A DNA stretch of 64,000 nucleotides. Origin: Liolophura sinensis (lineage: Eukaryota; Mollusca; Polyplacophora; Chitonida; Chitonidae). The position numbers and the translations under genes are program-made. The notes beneath the pieces are model-generated. The model was not told the origin of the DNA and did not search any database. It saw only the letters and a list, made by a program, of their open reading frames with translations. The stretch is from assembly GCF_032854445.1 (NCBI RefSeq), contig NC_088299.1, positions 1,771,001-1,835,000 of the forward strand. Reading direction: 5' to 3'. This document shows, piece by piece, positions 24,541 through 38,300 of this stretch (its first letter is position 1; the number at the start of each line of letters is the position of its first letter).

Positions 24541-25520
24541 GTATATCGACAAGTACATTTACAGACAAATTGTCTACGTAGTGACATGCACAGTTAAATT
24601 GTCTAGTAGATCTAGTAGACAAGTTTTCCCGTAAGTGTGCACATGTAGGTACAATCACAGACAAACTGTCCAGTAGGTGTAATGACATGCACAGGTAAAC
24701 TGTCTATCAGATCTAGTAGACAAGTTTTCCCGTAGGTGTGTACATGTAGGTACAAATACAGACAAACTGTCCAGTAGGTGTAATGGCATGCACAGGTAAA
24801 CTGTCTATCAGATCTAGTAGACAAGTTGTCCCGTAGGTGTGTACATGTAGGTACAATTACAGACAAACTGTCCAGTAGGTGTAATGACATGCACAGGTAA
24901 ATTGTCTATCAGATCTAGTAGACAAGTTTTCTTGTAGGTACGTAGATACATCTGCACACAAACTGTGTGCAGATGTAGGAAATGTGTAGTGACAATGCAC
25001 AGGCAAATTGCCTTAAGAGTACCATGCATCTAGTTTTCTTGTAGGCATGCAGGTACATTTGCAGACAAAGTGTCCAGAAGGTGCAGTGATATGCACAGGT
25101 TAACTGTTTTGTATAGTCCATAAGAATGGTATACCTAGTAGTTTCCTCAAAAGTGTGTATAGGTGCATTTACAGCCAAACTTTGTCTTAGGCATATCGAT
25201 GCATATACAAGGACTAACAGACAAATTACCACTTAGGCATGCAGGTACATGTACAGACAAACTGTCTTGTGGTTATGTAGGAATGTGCATAGACAAGCTG
25301 TCTTAGAGACATTTACTGACAATTTTAATTAAGTCATATATGGCTACATGTATAGAGGTAAATGTACAGACAAACCTTCTTTTAGGTATGTTTAGTAGGA
25401 ACATGCATGAACAGACAAATTGTCTTGTAGGTAAACGGGAACATTTACCAACAAATTGTCTCTATAGGCATATAGTTGCATAGAAAACTTGCCTCATAGC
25501 TATATAAGTACATTTACAGA
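24541..25520. repeat. 101-bp minisatellite (four regular copies) with degenerate flanks
   Basis: GACAAGTTTTCCCGTAGGTG recurs at 24618, 24719, 24820 and 24921, exactly 101 bp apart, with the common block ACAAACTGTCCAGTAGGTGT. Beyond 24960 the pattern decays into diverged units marked by ACAGACAAA(C/T)TGTCTT. Frames of 71-105 codons on the minus strand are artefacts. Confidence 0.9.
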
Positions 25521-25596
25521 AAACTGCAACACAGGTATGTAGTAATAAAAAAAGACCAAGATTAAGAGTGGTTATATTTTCTGCATACACGATTTA

Positions 25597-25970
25597 TTTG
25601 AGATTCAAGAAAAACGCGAAAAGAGGTTTAAATTCTTAGCTTTAATTCCTATTCCAGGCAGCAGATTACAGCCTACAAGCTGGAGAATCTCACACATCCG
25701 TGTAACATGTGACTGTATATGATGTAATAATAATAAATAATAATAAATAATAATGACAACAGACAAGTAATGACTCAGCCATGATAATGTTGTGAACATT
25801 AGGAGAAAACGCATTAAACAAACAACAGCATCAACAAGAGGCTATCAATGCAACATGGCAAAACAATTATACACCCAAAATTAAAGCTGGGTGCAGGATT
25901 GGGTTTCACCGCAGTATCACAAAAGATCTGAAACATTGGTACATAGACGGTAATGAGAAATTCCAAGACA
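25597..25970. repeat. Copy 1 of a ~360-bp dispersed duplication
   Basis: Starts near AGATTCAAGAAAAACGCGAA and runs through GCAGCAGATTACAGCCTACA, (AATAATAAAT)n and GAGAAATTCCAAG. A close match is at 27718-28077 in the same orientation. The two are separated by exon 14 of the CD109-like gene. Confidence 0.88.
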
Positions 25971-26261
25971 ATTTCGATTTGTCTGGCCGAGAAAGCCAAC
26001 AGTGCACCTCAATGCAAAACTATGCATTCCCTGCAACAAATTTTAAACTTTATCAGCATACACGTTTCATATGAAAACAACTCCTTCGAAGCAAGCCACA
26101 TGTAGGTGCAGGACTGTCAAAAGCGAGATGAGATGTGAGGCAGCCATTATGATATATATTCACTTCATGTACAAACACATTCCTTCATCAAATGATCTGA
26201 AAAACCAAATGTTTCGAACCTGCTGAACTCTGTACGGTAGTTAGTATGACAAATCACTTAC

Positions 26262-26363
26262 CTGATTACCATTCTGACCCTGTTCGATCTCAATACTGTT
26301 TCCACTTAGTGATTTAAACTGCTGGGACACATAGTCTGTGGCCTTCACTCCATTGTACTCTGC
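26262..26363 (-). CDS. CD109: CD109-like exon 14: end of MG4, last exon recognised
   Basis: Bounded by TTTTTTTTTAATAAAG| and |GTAAGT. It encodes AEYNGVKATDYVSQQFKSLS then GNSIEIEQGQNGNQ. AEYxGxxAxxxVxxxxSxSxxxIxI is the usual MG4 end and lead into MG5. It ends in phase 0 at residue 450. The acceptor has an AAG end with a T-rich tract. The donor is a consensus GTAAGT, so splicing should continue, but no MG5-like exon (a strand ending in SRGxI or similar) was found at 1-26261. If the intron were retained, translation would stop after six more codons. Confidence 0.92.
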
Positions 26364-29300
26364 CTTTATTAAAAAAAAATGTACAAAATGAACAAAAACT
26401 GTTCAAATTATTAGAAATGTTCATTCACTGAGAATGATTATAATAAAGACAAGAAGTAATGAAAAAATGCTGACCACCTGACAAATGACAAATGACTCTT
26501 ATTTTATATCTGACTAATGACATAGTTGGTTTCAGATTGGTCAGAAGTAACGGACTGACTGATGACTTTAACACAGAGCCTAAATGACTTGACAACTTAC
26601 TTGGTATCTGACTGTTGGCTTACGCAGAACCTAACTGACTGACAACATACCTGATATCTGACTGATGACTTTAAAATAAAACATAACTGACTGACGACTC
26701 TCACACAAAACCTACATGTAACAGACTGGTGTTAATGTGACATATTACATTAGTGACAGATTCACTAATGTTACAGTTATTACCGGACTAATGTTACAGT
26801 TATTACCGGACTAACCCATATTAAATGAATTAGTTTATATAGTTTGGAATGTGAGAAAATTCTAATCATCATAAAGGAGAGAATGATGGAGGCCTTTGGT
26901 ATATCATTGTAATTACATGTATGATGGTATATGTGATCATCATCGTTATGTACATTTCAATTCTTCAACTCTTCTCTTAATTCTTCAACATTTTCGCATA
27001 ATTTAAAGGTGTTTATTCGGCAGCATTATTCTGTGTAGGTGCCAAAATATTTTCCGTGAAGCCCTAAAATGGGAAAATCCAACCAGTGTAGTTTTGTCTC
27101 CACAATCAAATTAAAATGGTTGAATAAATCCTGCTGAAAGTTTTTCTTATATTCATATATGAAAACACGTTCAGGAATTAAGAGTGAATCAGAGCAGAAG
27201 CTGAGGTTGAATCAGATACCAGACTATGTTCGACAAGATACGACAACAAATAATGGACACTTTGTAATGCCTTTTTGCTGTATTTACATACATTAGGAGA
27301 GAGGATGTAATCTGTTAAGTAGATCTACATGTAGGTGTTAATACAACCAATAAAACATCAGATCATCCTGACAGCACGACTAAATTATACTGTAATGCTT
27401 CTGAAATGAATACATTAGCCAACAGGACGACTTGCCCTGAATACCAGCTGACTCGTAATTGCACAGGAGACAATTTTATGAGAGGACAGGAGGCCTCTAG
27501 GCCATCATCAAACAAATACTCAGTTTCACTGCTTCCCAGACATTTTCACACATGCATTTCAGCTTCTTCTTGAGCACTAAGCCGTTTTGGCAAATGTTTC
27601 GTAACAGCTGAGTGCTGTACATGTATATGGGATGCCAGTGAAGGATGGATTTACTTATTTCTTCACCGTTAACAACCATTCTCAGTTATTCCCACATACT
27701 GACAGCGAGATTCAATCAAGATTCAAGAAAAGAGGTTTAAATTCTTAGCTTTAATTCCTATTCCAGGCAGCAGATTACAGCCTACAAGCTGGAGAATCTC
27801 ACACATCCGTGTAACATGTGACTGTATATGATGTAATAATAATAAATAATAATAAATAATAATGACAACAGACAAGTAATGACTCAGCCATGATAATGTT
27901 GTGAACATTAGGAGAAAAAGCATTAAACAAACAACAGCATCAACAAGAGTCTATCAATTCAACATGGCAAAACAATTATACACCCAAAATTAAAGCTAGG
28001 TGCAGGATTGGGTTTTACTGCAGTATCACACAAGATCTGAAATATTAGTACATAGCTGGTAAAGAGAAATTCCAAGTCACATGATTTGTCTGCTTCAGGT
28101 TACTGTGTTGAAGACACTGTAGAGTAAACCTCCTGACTTAAAGCTGCAGCCAACGCAGCAAGATGTTGGATTTGAATATGCAACCTTCCTTAACAAGTCT
28201 CCTATAATATACACAGTACATGCGTTATTCTGTCTTCAATCTCCACAATTTTCAACATTACAGCTATTTTGGATTTCTGCCAAGTGGCCTTCAAAAAACA
28301 TTCAAAATGCAAATGAAGAGTTCAGGCGCCAAAGCAGACAAATCCATTTCAATTTTTCATTTTGAATCAAATTACATTTCGCATCTACCTAATGTTTTCA
28401 AAAATGCAGACACATAAAAGTAGGTGTAAAAAGGTTAACTATACAGTATCACAAAGTGGGAGAGCCCATAGAAATTTATCAAAAAAGTTAAAAAAATTCA
28501 TCAATTGGATTTTTTAATGTCTTGGCAAAAACAGTGTTTATCTGTTTTTGCACCTGAACTCTTTAATTTCCTTATAAGCTTAAACAGGACTATGGTCCAG
28601 ACAGTACACGATACTATGAAAAAGCAAAACACCTTCATGATCAGCACATACTAGAGAAGTATATATATATAATTACTGGACATAATTAAGCGTATTTTTC
28701 TGTCTTACCTCAATTCTCAAATTGGTAGCATTGGGAGCAGTCTGATGATCTATCATGAGGAGGCCAGACGCAGGTAGACTAAAGCTATAATCAGAAACCT
28801 TCGCATTGTTTCCTTCATTAGGAAATTGTTGATAATTTTCCGTGACCTTGACAGTGACTTTCTTTCCGGTATCCAATAATGGACTCCCATCCTGCTGAGT
28901 TAGCTTCAGCTGAAAGAGACGGCATTGATACAATAGACTGAATGTCTGGTATACAAGTCAACTGAAGAAATGCTGACCCTGTCTTCTTTACCGACTGATT
29001 GATTTAAACAATACTTACATCAGTCTATCTAGAACTACTGTTCTAACTAATTACATGGGGGATGGTCTGGTGTTTTAAAACAATAAGCGTTCGACGACGC
29101 TTGAACACTTTTAATTTCTATCCAAGACTAAATCCCTACAGACCATCTGTATGTTACACGTGGGAGAGTACATCACTGACTTGCCAGCCCCAGCACCCCT
29201 GTTTCTGTTACCAATGAAACTGACATCCATTGTATCAGTGAAAAATAGAGTAGAGCATTAAAAAATGACCAATAACCTAATAAATATACAAGTACCATAA

Positions 29301-32300
29301 CTAGACCCCATGGGTTGTGAAATGGGTCGGTTGCTATAATTCTAACTTCTAACAGCAAGAAAAAAATTTGTGTAAGCAAGAATACAAAAAAAAAAACATA
29401 GGCTGATTATAAATAAACAACGGAACAGCGGAAGACCAGATGCTAAAACATTTTAGCATAGGCTTAAATACAAGTGCTAACTACTTAAAGAAACTCTATG
29501 AATAATAACATATAATTAGTCATCAATTAGTCTTCATCCACCATTTTTTCTCTCTTAGCAACAGCTCACTGCTTTCTACATGTACCTCTGGTTCACCTAG
29601 TGCAACACCCCCATCAAGGGAGACAACCCCCCTAGAGAAGATTAGGAAAAGAAACCAAAAAAGAAAAAAAATGAGATTAAATTTAACCATCATTTTAATA
29701 TTATGACAATGTTGATCATCAGAGAACTAAACCTATAGTTGTGAACAGGCATTTGAACCATCACATTATAGATACTGGTCCTCCACAGGATAACCTGGCT
29801 TCAAACTGAAATGAAAGACCATCCGAGTCTACCCTCTTGAAACTTGATTCTGAAACATGTATCGCTCTGGCCCGTAAAGGAAGGAAGAAAGTAGAGTTTT
29901 TCTCAGTTTTTAAAACAAATATTCATCTGCCAGCGTGGTAATTCATTTAAGTGTATCCAACTTAAAGTTACAGGAAAACGGTGAAGTACATATCACCTCG
30001 AGTTCGACCGATATCTGCCATCTTGAACAAATCTGTTTCACTTTCGAACTGTGTGTTCCTCATAACTCTGCATGCACATGGTTCGAAAACTAAAGGTTTT
30101 CGTAGTATCAGTACTCCTAATGCACACAATGTTAGTTAATGATAACAATTAATTTATGTACAAATGTTCAATTAAACCTTAATAATTAAATCTTCCCAAA
30201 ATATACACCACTGCATTGTGACCTGCAGATCGCCTACTGGACCGAGTACCTGCGAGGTCCAACAATCACGTGAATGGTCACCTGCAGATCGCCTACTGGA
30301 CCGAGTACCTGCGAGGTCCAACAATCAAGTGAATGGTCACCTGCAGATCGCCTACTGGACCGAGTACCTGTGAGGTCCAACAATCAAGTGAATGGTCAAC
30401 GCTGCAGGTACTAAAGGCTTGAGCAATGGAAAAACGAGTTTAAAAATTCACACACTCACAACTAGCCAATATGTGAATTTTTTTGGGGGGGTGGGGGGGG
30501 GGGTGTCTTTTTTTAGAATTATATCCAAACGTTCATCCCACAGCAAATGTAATTCAGAGCCCATTCCACAAAATTCCATGAAAAAATTTGCATAATAAGT
30601 TTGTTGGCATTCACCCGGTTGGGAAGATCAACTATTGGTCAGTGACCCAAGGGGTCAAGATCAAATGGCATATACGCCGTCTGATAACTTCCACATTACC
30701 GATATTCTTTTTCTAGCTTTTTCCACCATTATGATGACTACCTATGCCCTCCATAGCTGCAAGGTAACCCCAAATACAATTAGGAACTGTTAAATACATG
30801 CATGTAGATTACTTTAGAAGGTGTAAACCTTGTTGCTATGTACACTACCACAAACAATCAAGGTACTGACCAGTAAGTGACATTTACCCTTGTGACAATC
30901 AAAAAACCCTCAATAACGTTTCACTACATAAAATTATAAGGATAATAAATTAAAGCACGGCTCCAAACATAATTACAATTTTTATTCAATACATAATCAT
31001 TACAAACCATAACAAAGGAAGTTAATATTTAACAAATGATCTATTTTGTTAAGCCCAATGACACGGCATACTTGGGTGAAACTACTTCTGGCAATTTCTT
31101 CACATTTTTGACGCCTCTATAATTGATCTTTGACAATTCTCATAATTAAGAATAGGTTATAACTTACTGCTTTTGCCTTACTGCATGCACTGGTTAAATT
31201 TAATGAAATGAAATATTCTTGGTAGTAAACTTAAGAAACATAAGAACAAATATATACCTGAAACCGAGTAGCCAAACCAGATTTGATGAACTCTGGCCTG
31301 TTGATGAACTCTAACTTCTCTAAATCTCTCCATGTCTGAAATTTGGAAGAGCTTTTTCTCTTTTCCCCTGACAAGGAGTCAGTAACTTCGGCCTCAACAA
31401 TCTGTAAGAGAAACAAGCGCACAAGTTTTGATATTTGTTACATAAAAAATATTTAAAGTAAAGATACATGTAAATGAAAATCTACATGCTATAGTGAACC
31501 ACTTTTCCAATAAGGCCACTCTTATTTTCCTAATCTAGTTAAAAAGATATTTGTTAGATTTATTTATTTATTTATTTATTTATTTATTCAATTGATGTTT
31601 TTCTGCCATACTCAAGAATATTTCACTTATACAACAGCGGCCAGCATTATGGTGCGGGGTAAAAGCAAACACAGATAAATTCATTACAACATGCATCAAA
31701 CATTTTTATGCCAGAATGAAATATACCCAGCAACTGGTCCCCGATACCTATCATACACAAGTTACATTCAAATATCCTTTTTAAATAGAACTTGGAAAAA
31801 AATACTGAGGCACGTCTTTTAAATAACTTCACACTCTTTCATCTAAAGTTGCATCATTCTTTGTTTTCTGCACCTTTAATTCAATAAAAAGACATTCAGA
31901 CTTTACTCATCACCTGAACAACGTACCATAGCACAGATCCCGCATGAGACAAATGTACCACCTGGAAATCTCACATCAACATTCACAACTCCCGAAATCT
32001 GAGAAAAAAAAAATGAACTAAATGTGGTTAGACTTCATCAATTCATATCATGTGTAAGTAATTATCTTTTTGCACTTCACCGGTTGTCTATTTTCATGAA
32101 GGCCAGGCTTACTGATGAAGGAAAGAGTTCACAGTTTGGGAGGTGGGTAGTTGGGGTGGGGGTGGGTGGTAGGAAGATGGGGGGGGAGGGGGGTGCGTGG
32201 TAGGAAGATGGGGGTGGGTAGTTGGGGTGGAGGTGGGTGGTAGGAAGATGGGGGTGGGTGGTAGGAAGATGGGGTGGGGGGGTAGGGAGGTGGGGGTGCG

Positions 32301-35300
32301 TGGTAGGAAGATAGGGGTGGGTAGTTGAGGTGGAGGTGGGTGGCAGGAAGATGAGGGTGGGTAGATGGGGCGGGGGTGGGTGGTAGGGAGGTGGGGGTGG
32401 GTAGATGGGGTGGGGGTAGGGAGGTGGGGGTGCGTGGTAGGAAGATGGGGGTGGGTAGTTGGGGTGGAGGTGGGTTGTAGGAAGATGGGGGTGGGTAGAC
32501 GGGGTGGGGGCGGATGGTAGGGAGGTGGTGGTGGGTAGATGGGGTGGGTGGTGTTTAGATGGGGTGGGGGGTGGGGGTCGGGAGGTGGGGGTGCATGGTA
32601 GGAAGATAGGGGTGGGTAGATGGGGTGGGGGTGATAGGGAGGTGGGGGTGCATGGTAGGAAGATAGGGGTGGGTAGTTGAGGTGGGGGTGGGTTAGGCAC
32701 CTGGCCACGATTGGAAATAGGATTTAAACCCAGTCTGGAATTATTGGTAAAGAGCAGTGAGGCAAACTTTCCATTTTTGCTCTAAAACAGCAATTATTTA
32801 TATGCACATAAAAAAGAAAAATTCTGTAAATAGCACTTAACCAGAATCAGTATCAGTTGCACTCAGTCATAGTTTTCTGACAGCGTTAGGAATCTAAGAC
32901 TAGATAATTTTAGTTGGCTCTCAACTGCCTTATTCCTGAATGGGGAGTTGGAACAGCCGTAGCCAATCACTATTCAATTTTCAGTCATGTGACAAGTCAT
33001 CAATATGGCAGGAGTGAAAGATTTGGTAGTCATTAAGGAGCGTGAAAGAAAGAGTTGTTCTCAACTGTCTTCGGTCGTTACATCTGTGCAGTAACTAAAT
33101 CAATGCATCAAAACAGATACTATAAACCAGCCTTCCATCAAAATGGATGTTTTGAGTCGATAATTGCAAGGGAATTTAACATTTAACACAACCATCAAAG
33201 AATTAAGTAAGTATATAAAATACGACAGAAGCAGGGAATGTTCTAGGCAAATCAAATGACAGTGGTATAACCAACAGTAATTTTGATCAACTCTATATGA
33301 CCAGTTTAGCAGAGTTGGGTCGTGTCTTGAGCAATCATAGACTCCAAGCTCTAGTCTGGGTCTGAATGAGTGAATGCTTAGGGTTTAACGCTGAACTTAA
33401 TTTCTGGATTTAAAGTTTTGTTGATATGTGCAAAATTAAGATTACAAGGTAACAGCCTGTACCACTTGACAATGGCACTGGCTATCAGTTTTGGTTGTCC
33501 CCATAGGTGTGTTGTTCATAGTATGTTTAGTACTGTTGTTCATAGCACTTGCGCTTGATTTTCCTGGAGATATATTTGTGAATCACCTGGCGTGAAATGG
33601 TCTGTTTCTGAATGTTGTACCAGTCCCTTTCCTGTCTCACTGTAAGTACCAGCTCTCCGTCCACAGGTGTTCCAATATTGTACCTGTCCAACAGATATAC
33701 AATCATGGGGTGAAGACCTTGACTTACAACAACAACAACTTCTACAAGGTACACCGTATTATAGAACTTGGAGGGAAAATGTTTGCCCTTAATAAATAAC
33801 AAAGGTAAGGAGGATCCGCTTGATGAAGGGAAGAGACATGGTTACTTATTAATCAACTTCATCGGACATTAAGACAAACACATGTCTGAAGGAGGACAAT
33901 CTCAAAGAAGTAGTCACACAGGAGTTAAGTCTGATGTCTTTGACTGTCTTGCTAAGCCAAGAGAGACAGAAGGTGAGTAACCATATAACAAATTTATCCT
34001 GCAAAAGACTCATCAGTTCAGCGCAGAAGGCTGATGTATAGCGAAATCGCTTCAGCAATGTGACCAGTTTTCACAACCGAACAAAGGGAGATAATCAAAC
34101 AGTTTAATGAGCTAAACCACCGCAAGACAGGTAAATTGTCTGTATTTAAGAGATTTCACAGCACTTGCAGGCACCGTGAAACACAGGTATGAACAGTTCA
34201 GGTTGAGAGGTTCGTTGTGAATGATGACGACAATGTCAGTGACAATGTCCCTAAATTGTCATTGGCATACGACGACTTGTTTACATTTGAATCCTCAGCC
34301 AGTTATAGTTTGATACCCCTGAACCGATTTCCAAACAATGAATACTATAGTTAGATCATTATAGCTTAAATAAGGTGTGTAAAGGATGTGTACAATGAAC
34401 TGTGTAAAGAATAGATTTTCTTTCTACTTTCGCCAAAAGCAAACCTGTAGGGCTGAAGCTTCACATAACTATGGAGAGCTTCAGATCTTCGATACAGGAA
34501 GCCATAGTCCTGAATGTACTTGGGAGATAGATAATGTTTATTTATTTATTTGATTGGTGTTTTACGCCGTACTCAAGAATATTTCACTTATACGACAGCA
34601 GCCAGCATTATGGTGGGAGGAAATCGGGCACAGCCCGGGGAACACCCACGACCATCCGCAGGTTGCTGCCAGACCTTCCCACTCACGGCCGGCGAGGAAG
34701 CCAGACATCACAATGTATAAACTTTGCAAATGACAAATGGATTTCCTTTATTTTTTAGACACAGTCATTTGGTAATTTTACACGAACCGCATTGTGTTGG
34801 TTACAAATTTCCAACTGATAAATGAACAGAATCATATATACTCACGATCTGAGTTACAAGTACAGTCTTTGTGACAAGTTTACTGATTTTTAAAAGCATG
34901 GTTTGCAAAAGTGCTATCTATCTAAGTGATATAAAGACTTGGTGCTAGAAGCCGCAAAATATCATTCATGCCCCAAAAGTCTCTGCATGTTTGATTGCTC
35001 TTTTCTTTTCTTTCGCATTTTTTTTTTTGAAATGACCGAAACAATTAATACATCAACTTGATGAATAGAGTTCATAGAGTACAGTATCCAGTTATTTAAT
35101 CGGACTAACAAAGTCCGTCGCCTCAGCAGAGCTACCAGCTGTTGAACAGCCAGCCTTAGTTCAGCAGAGGAGGCACAACTAGGAACAGACAGTCGGAGCA
35201 TTCATGAATAGATCGAAGCAGGAATACCCCGTAGTTCAGGGCATGTCCACGCATGGAACACTGATGGCTCTGAAACAGACGGCTGTTTGTTCTAACTTTC

Positions 35301-38300
35301 AAGATCTTCCCATAATACATATGAACATGTTGACTTTACTTCATATTAGTGACTTTGGCCATTAAAGGCAAAGAAAAGACTACTGTGAAGCATATGTCAG
35401 ACAAAAGACTATTAAAAACTGCCTATAAAAATTTTTTCAGCCAAGTAAAATGTATCTGGAGCTTTAGATTCTACGATGACCTTTTCTGACAAAATGGAGA
35501 CCAGCGAGGTCACTTCAGGTTTTTGCCACTTAACACCATCAGACTGCTATTTTTCTTCATTCAAACTATGTATAGATGTATGAAGGAGTGAGTGAGTGAG
35601 TGAGTAAGTGAGAGAGAGAGAGAGTGAGTGCTTGGGGTTTAACGTCGTACTTAACATTTCTTCAGTCATATGACGACGAATATAGATGAATGAAAGTATT
35701 CGCTAAATGTACCTGGACACAAAACATTTCAAGAAAAAACTGGATGCGAAATCCTTGATACCCTCTGGGTCACTACAGACCACAGTAGAATCTAATGTTT
35801 TAAAGACATTTTACTTCATTTAAAGAATTCTAAACTATGAAATTGAACTATTTTCCTGGAGGGAGCCTCTCACCAATGGTCGCTTTGAGTTCAAGTCCAG
35901 CTCATGCTGGCTTGCTCTCCTGCCGTATGTGGGAAGGTCCACCCAACATAATGCCGGCCGGCGGCGTATAAGTGAAATATTCTTGAGTACGGCATAAAAC
36001 ACCAATCAAATAAATAAATAAATAAATTTACCTGGACAGTGTTTAAAGATTTTTCACCAAATATATACATTTTAGTGTTTCCTTTGCCTTTAAATCATTC
36101 TACAACACACACTTGAGAGCTCATTTTTTCTTTTTTCTTTATGACCTTCGATAAAACCAAATACTTACTTGGCCGTAACCCTGGCTGTAATTTGCATTGG
36201 ATCTTTAGAGGACACAACAAAGGTGGGATTCATGGTAACGCTGACCTCAAACTTAGGGAGAGCTGCAATAATACAACGATTAAAATTTCACACATTTATA
36301 TCAGCAATACAAAGAGTCAACACAATCTCATATTCTCACTCAAAAATAAACTACTGAAATATTTAATTGGTGCTTTATGTCATACTTGAGAATATTTCAC
36401 TTATAGATGGTATTAATGTGTAGATTGCTAATAGTTTTATTTAGTACAATCCAGCCTGAAAGGTGCAAGCCTATCGTTTCTATTTGGAGAATTAAAAAAA
36501 TTCTTTTCAGACAGTGTTTTTGTTGATTTGATAGAAAACTGCAAATCGCAGCCAAAGGACAGATCCTTCTAACACTTATTTAAACAGGCAGAGCAATGCT
36601 AATGGCACAAAGTCCGACATCTGCTGACATCTGCTAATAACATCTGCTAGAAGCTTGTCGTTGGTTGAATAGATAATGTCATAAAAAGTTTTGACTTTCA
36701 ATAGAACCTTGGAGTGTTTCAGTGTATTTCGGGCTTGTGATACCAAATCTATTTTTGTTTATTTTTTCAATGTTTATATCTTTTGAGATAATCAAAAAGT
36801 TAATTTCATGGTTTTGAAGTTACATAACTTCAATGGCTTGTACATGGAATACTATGAGAGCTAAAAATTTTCCATTTGCACCAAACTGTAGGCTACCTAT
36901 GCCCATTTCATGGGTTAAGCCATTTTTAACCATCAGTACAGTTTTCTCGCTCCAATTCAGTGCTTCAATGACATCCCTTATTTCAGAAATAAAAATTTAA
37001 GCCCATTCATTTAACCTAGACTTGGAGGGTAACTGGACACTTACATACTCTCTAAGTATCTAGCTAACAATCCATGATTTCCCAAAGTGAGCGGTGTGCA
37101 ATATAATTATATATCAGCATCAATGTCTTACCAATCGACAGTTATAACACTGTCATGTCGCATGATGCTATATACTAAAGCAGAAGCCAAAAACCATTCA
37201 TGAAGCCGTGAAACTGTAGGCAGTTATTGTTTAATTTAAGTTTTAAATGTTCTCATCATTTATTTATTTATTTATTATTTGATGGGTGTTTTACGCCGTA
37301 CTCAAGAATATTTCACTTATACGACGGCGGCCAGCATTATGGTGGGTGGAAACCGGGCAGAGCCCGGGGGAAACTCACGACAATGCGCAACTTGCTGACA
37401 GACTTTCCGACTGGAGCTCAGGCTGGAGAGGAAGCCAGCCTGAGCTGGACTTAAACTCACAGCAACCATATTGGTGAGAGACTTCTGGGTGACTATGCTG
37501 CACTAGCACGCTAACCGACTGAGCAATGTGCTCATCATAAAATGGCTCCTAAATTATTTACCGAGCAAACAAGGTTATGTTGATTCACCTCTCCCTCATT
37601 GGAACATTATTCATTACAATGACAACATCTATCTGTACACACTGTCATAAGTTTCGGTGAACAAAGTCATCAGACTTTGTAAATTTCTGGCACTCAGAAG
37701 ATAGGTTATCATGTAACACAACTTTTGTGAGTCATAAAGACATATTTTCTGGTCAGGGCAATATTCTTCTGTGGTTTGCTGACTGATAAACCAGTTGCCT
37801 TTAACACCTTTCAGTGTTGTGTTTTTTCAAGAGTTTCAGTATATGTTACAGGCATTGATTTCATACAACACACTTCGCTTATAAAACTGTAAGCATGCAG
37901 ATTTTTAACAACAGTGTTGCACTGATGGTAGGAGAGGTGTACACTAATGCTCAGTGGGAAATTAGTGTCTTCACAAGAGTTAAACAACCAATTATGAACT
38001 CAGAGTTGAGAAAGCAGGTTAAAGCTTAACAGAGGCTGTCAAAATTGCAATCGTCTGTATGGAGGGAAATTGACACCTAGAGAATTCATTTAAAAAGCTA
38101 ATTATTCAACACCGCAGATGAATTTTCATTTTTTCGTGGTACTTGTGCCAACATGCTTTACTTTCAAAGACATGGTTATAAAAACATTTTTTTCGATGTT
38201 ACATCGAGGTTAATACATGATGTGCAGCTTTATTTATAGGATTGGTGTTTTACGCCATACTCAAGAATATTTCAATTATACAACGGCGGGCAGTGTTATG

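Noticed and set aside
24612-25232. Three minus-strand frames with repeats
   Set aside because: Products of the 101-bp array and its decayed flank.
32077-32708. Two ~200-codon Pro/Thr/His-rich frames on the minus strand
   Set aside because: Both come from the G-rich minisatellite in intron 10; composition simply reflects CCCACC repeats in two frames.
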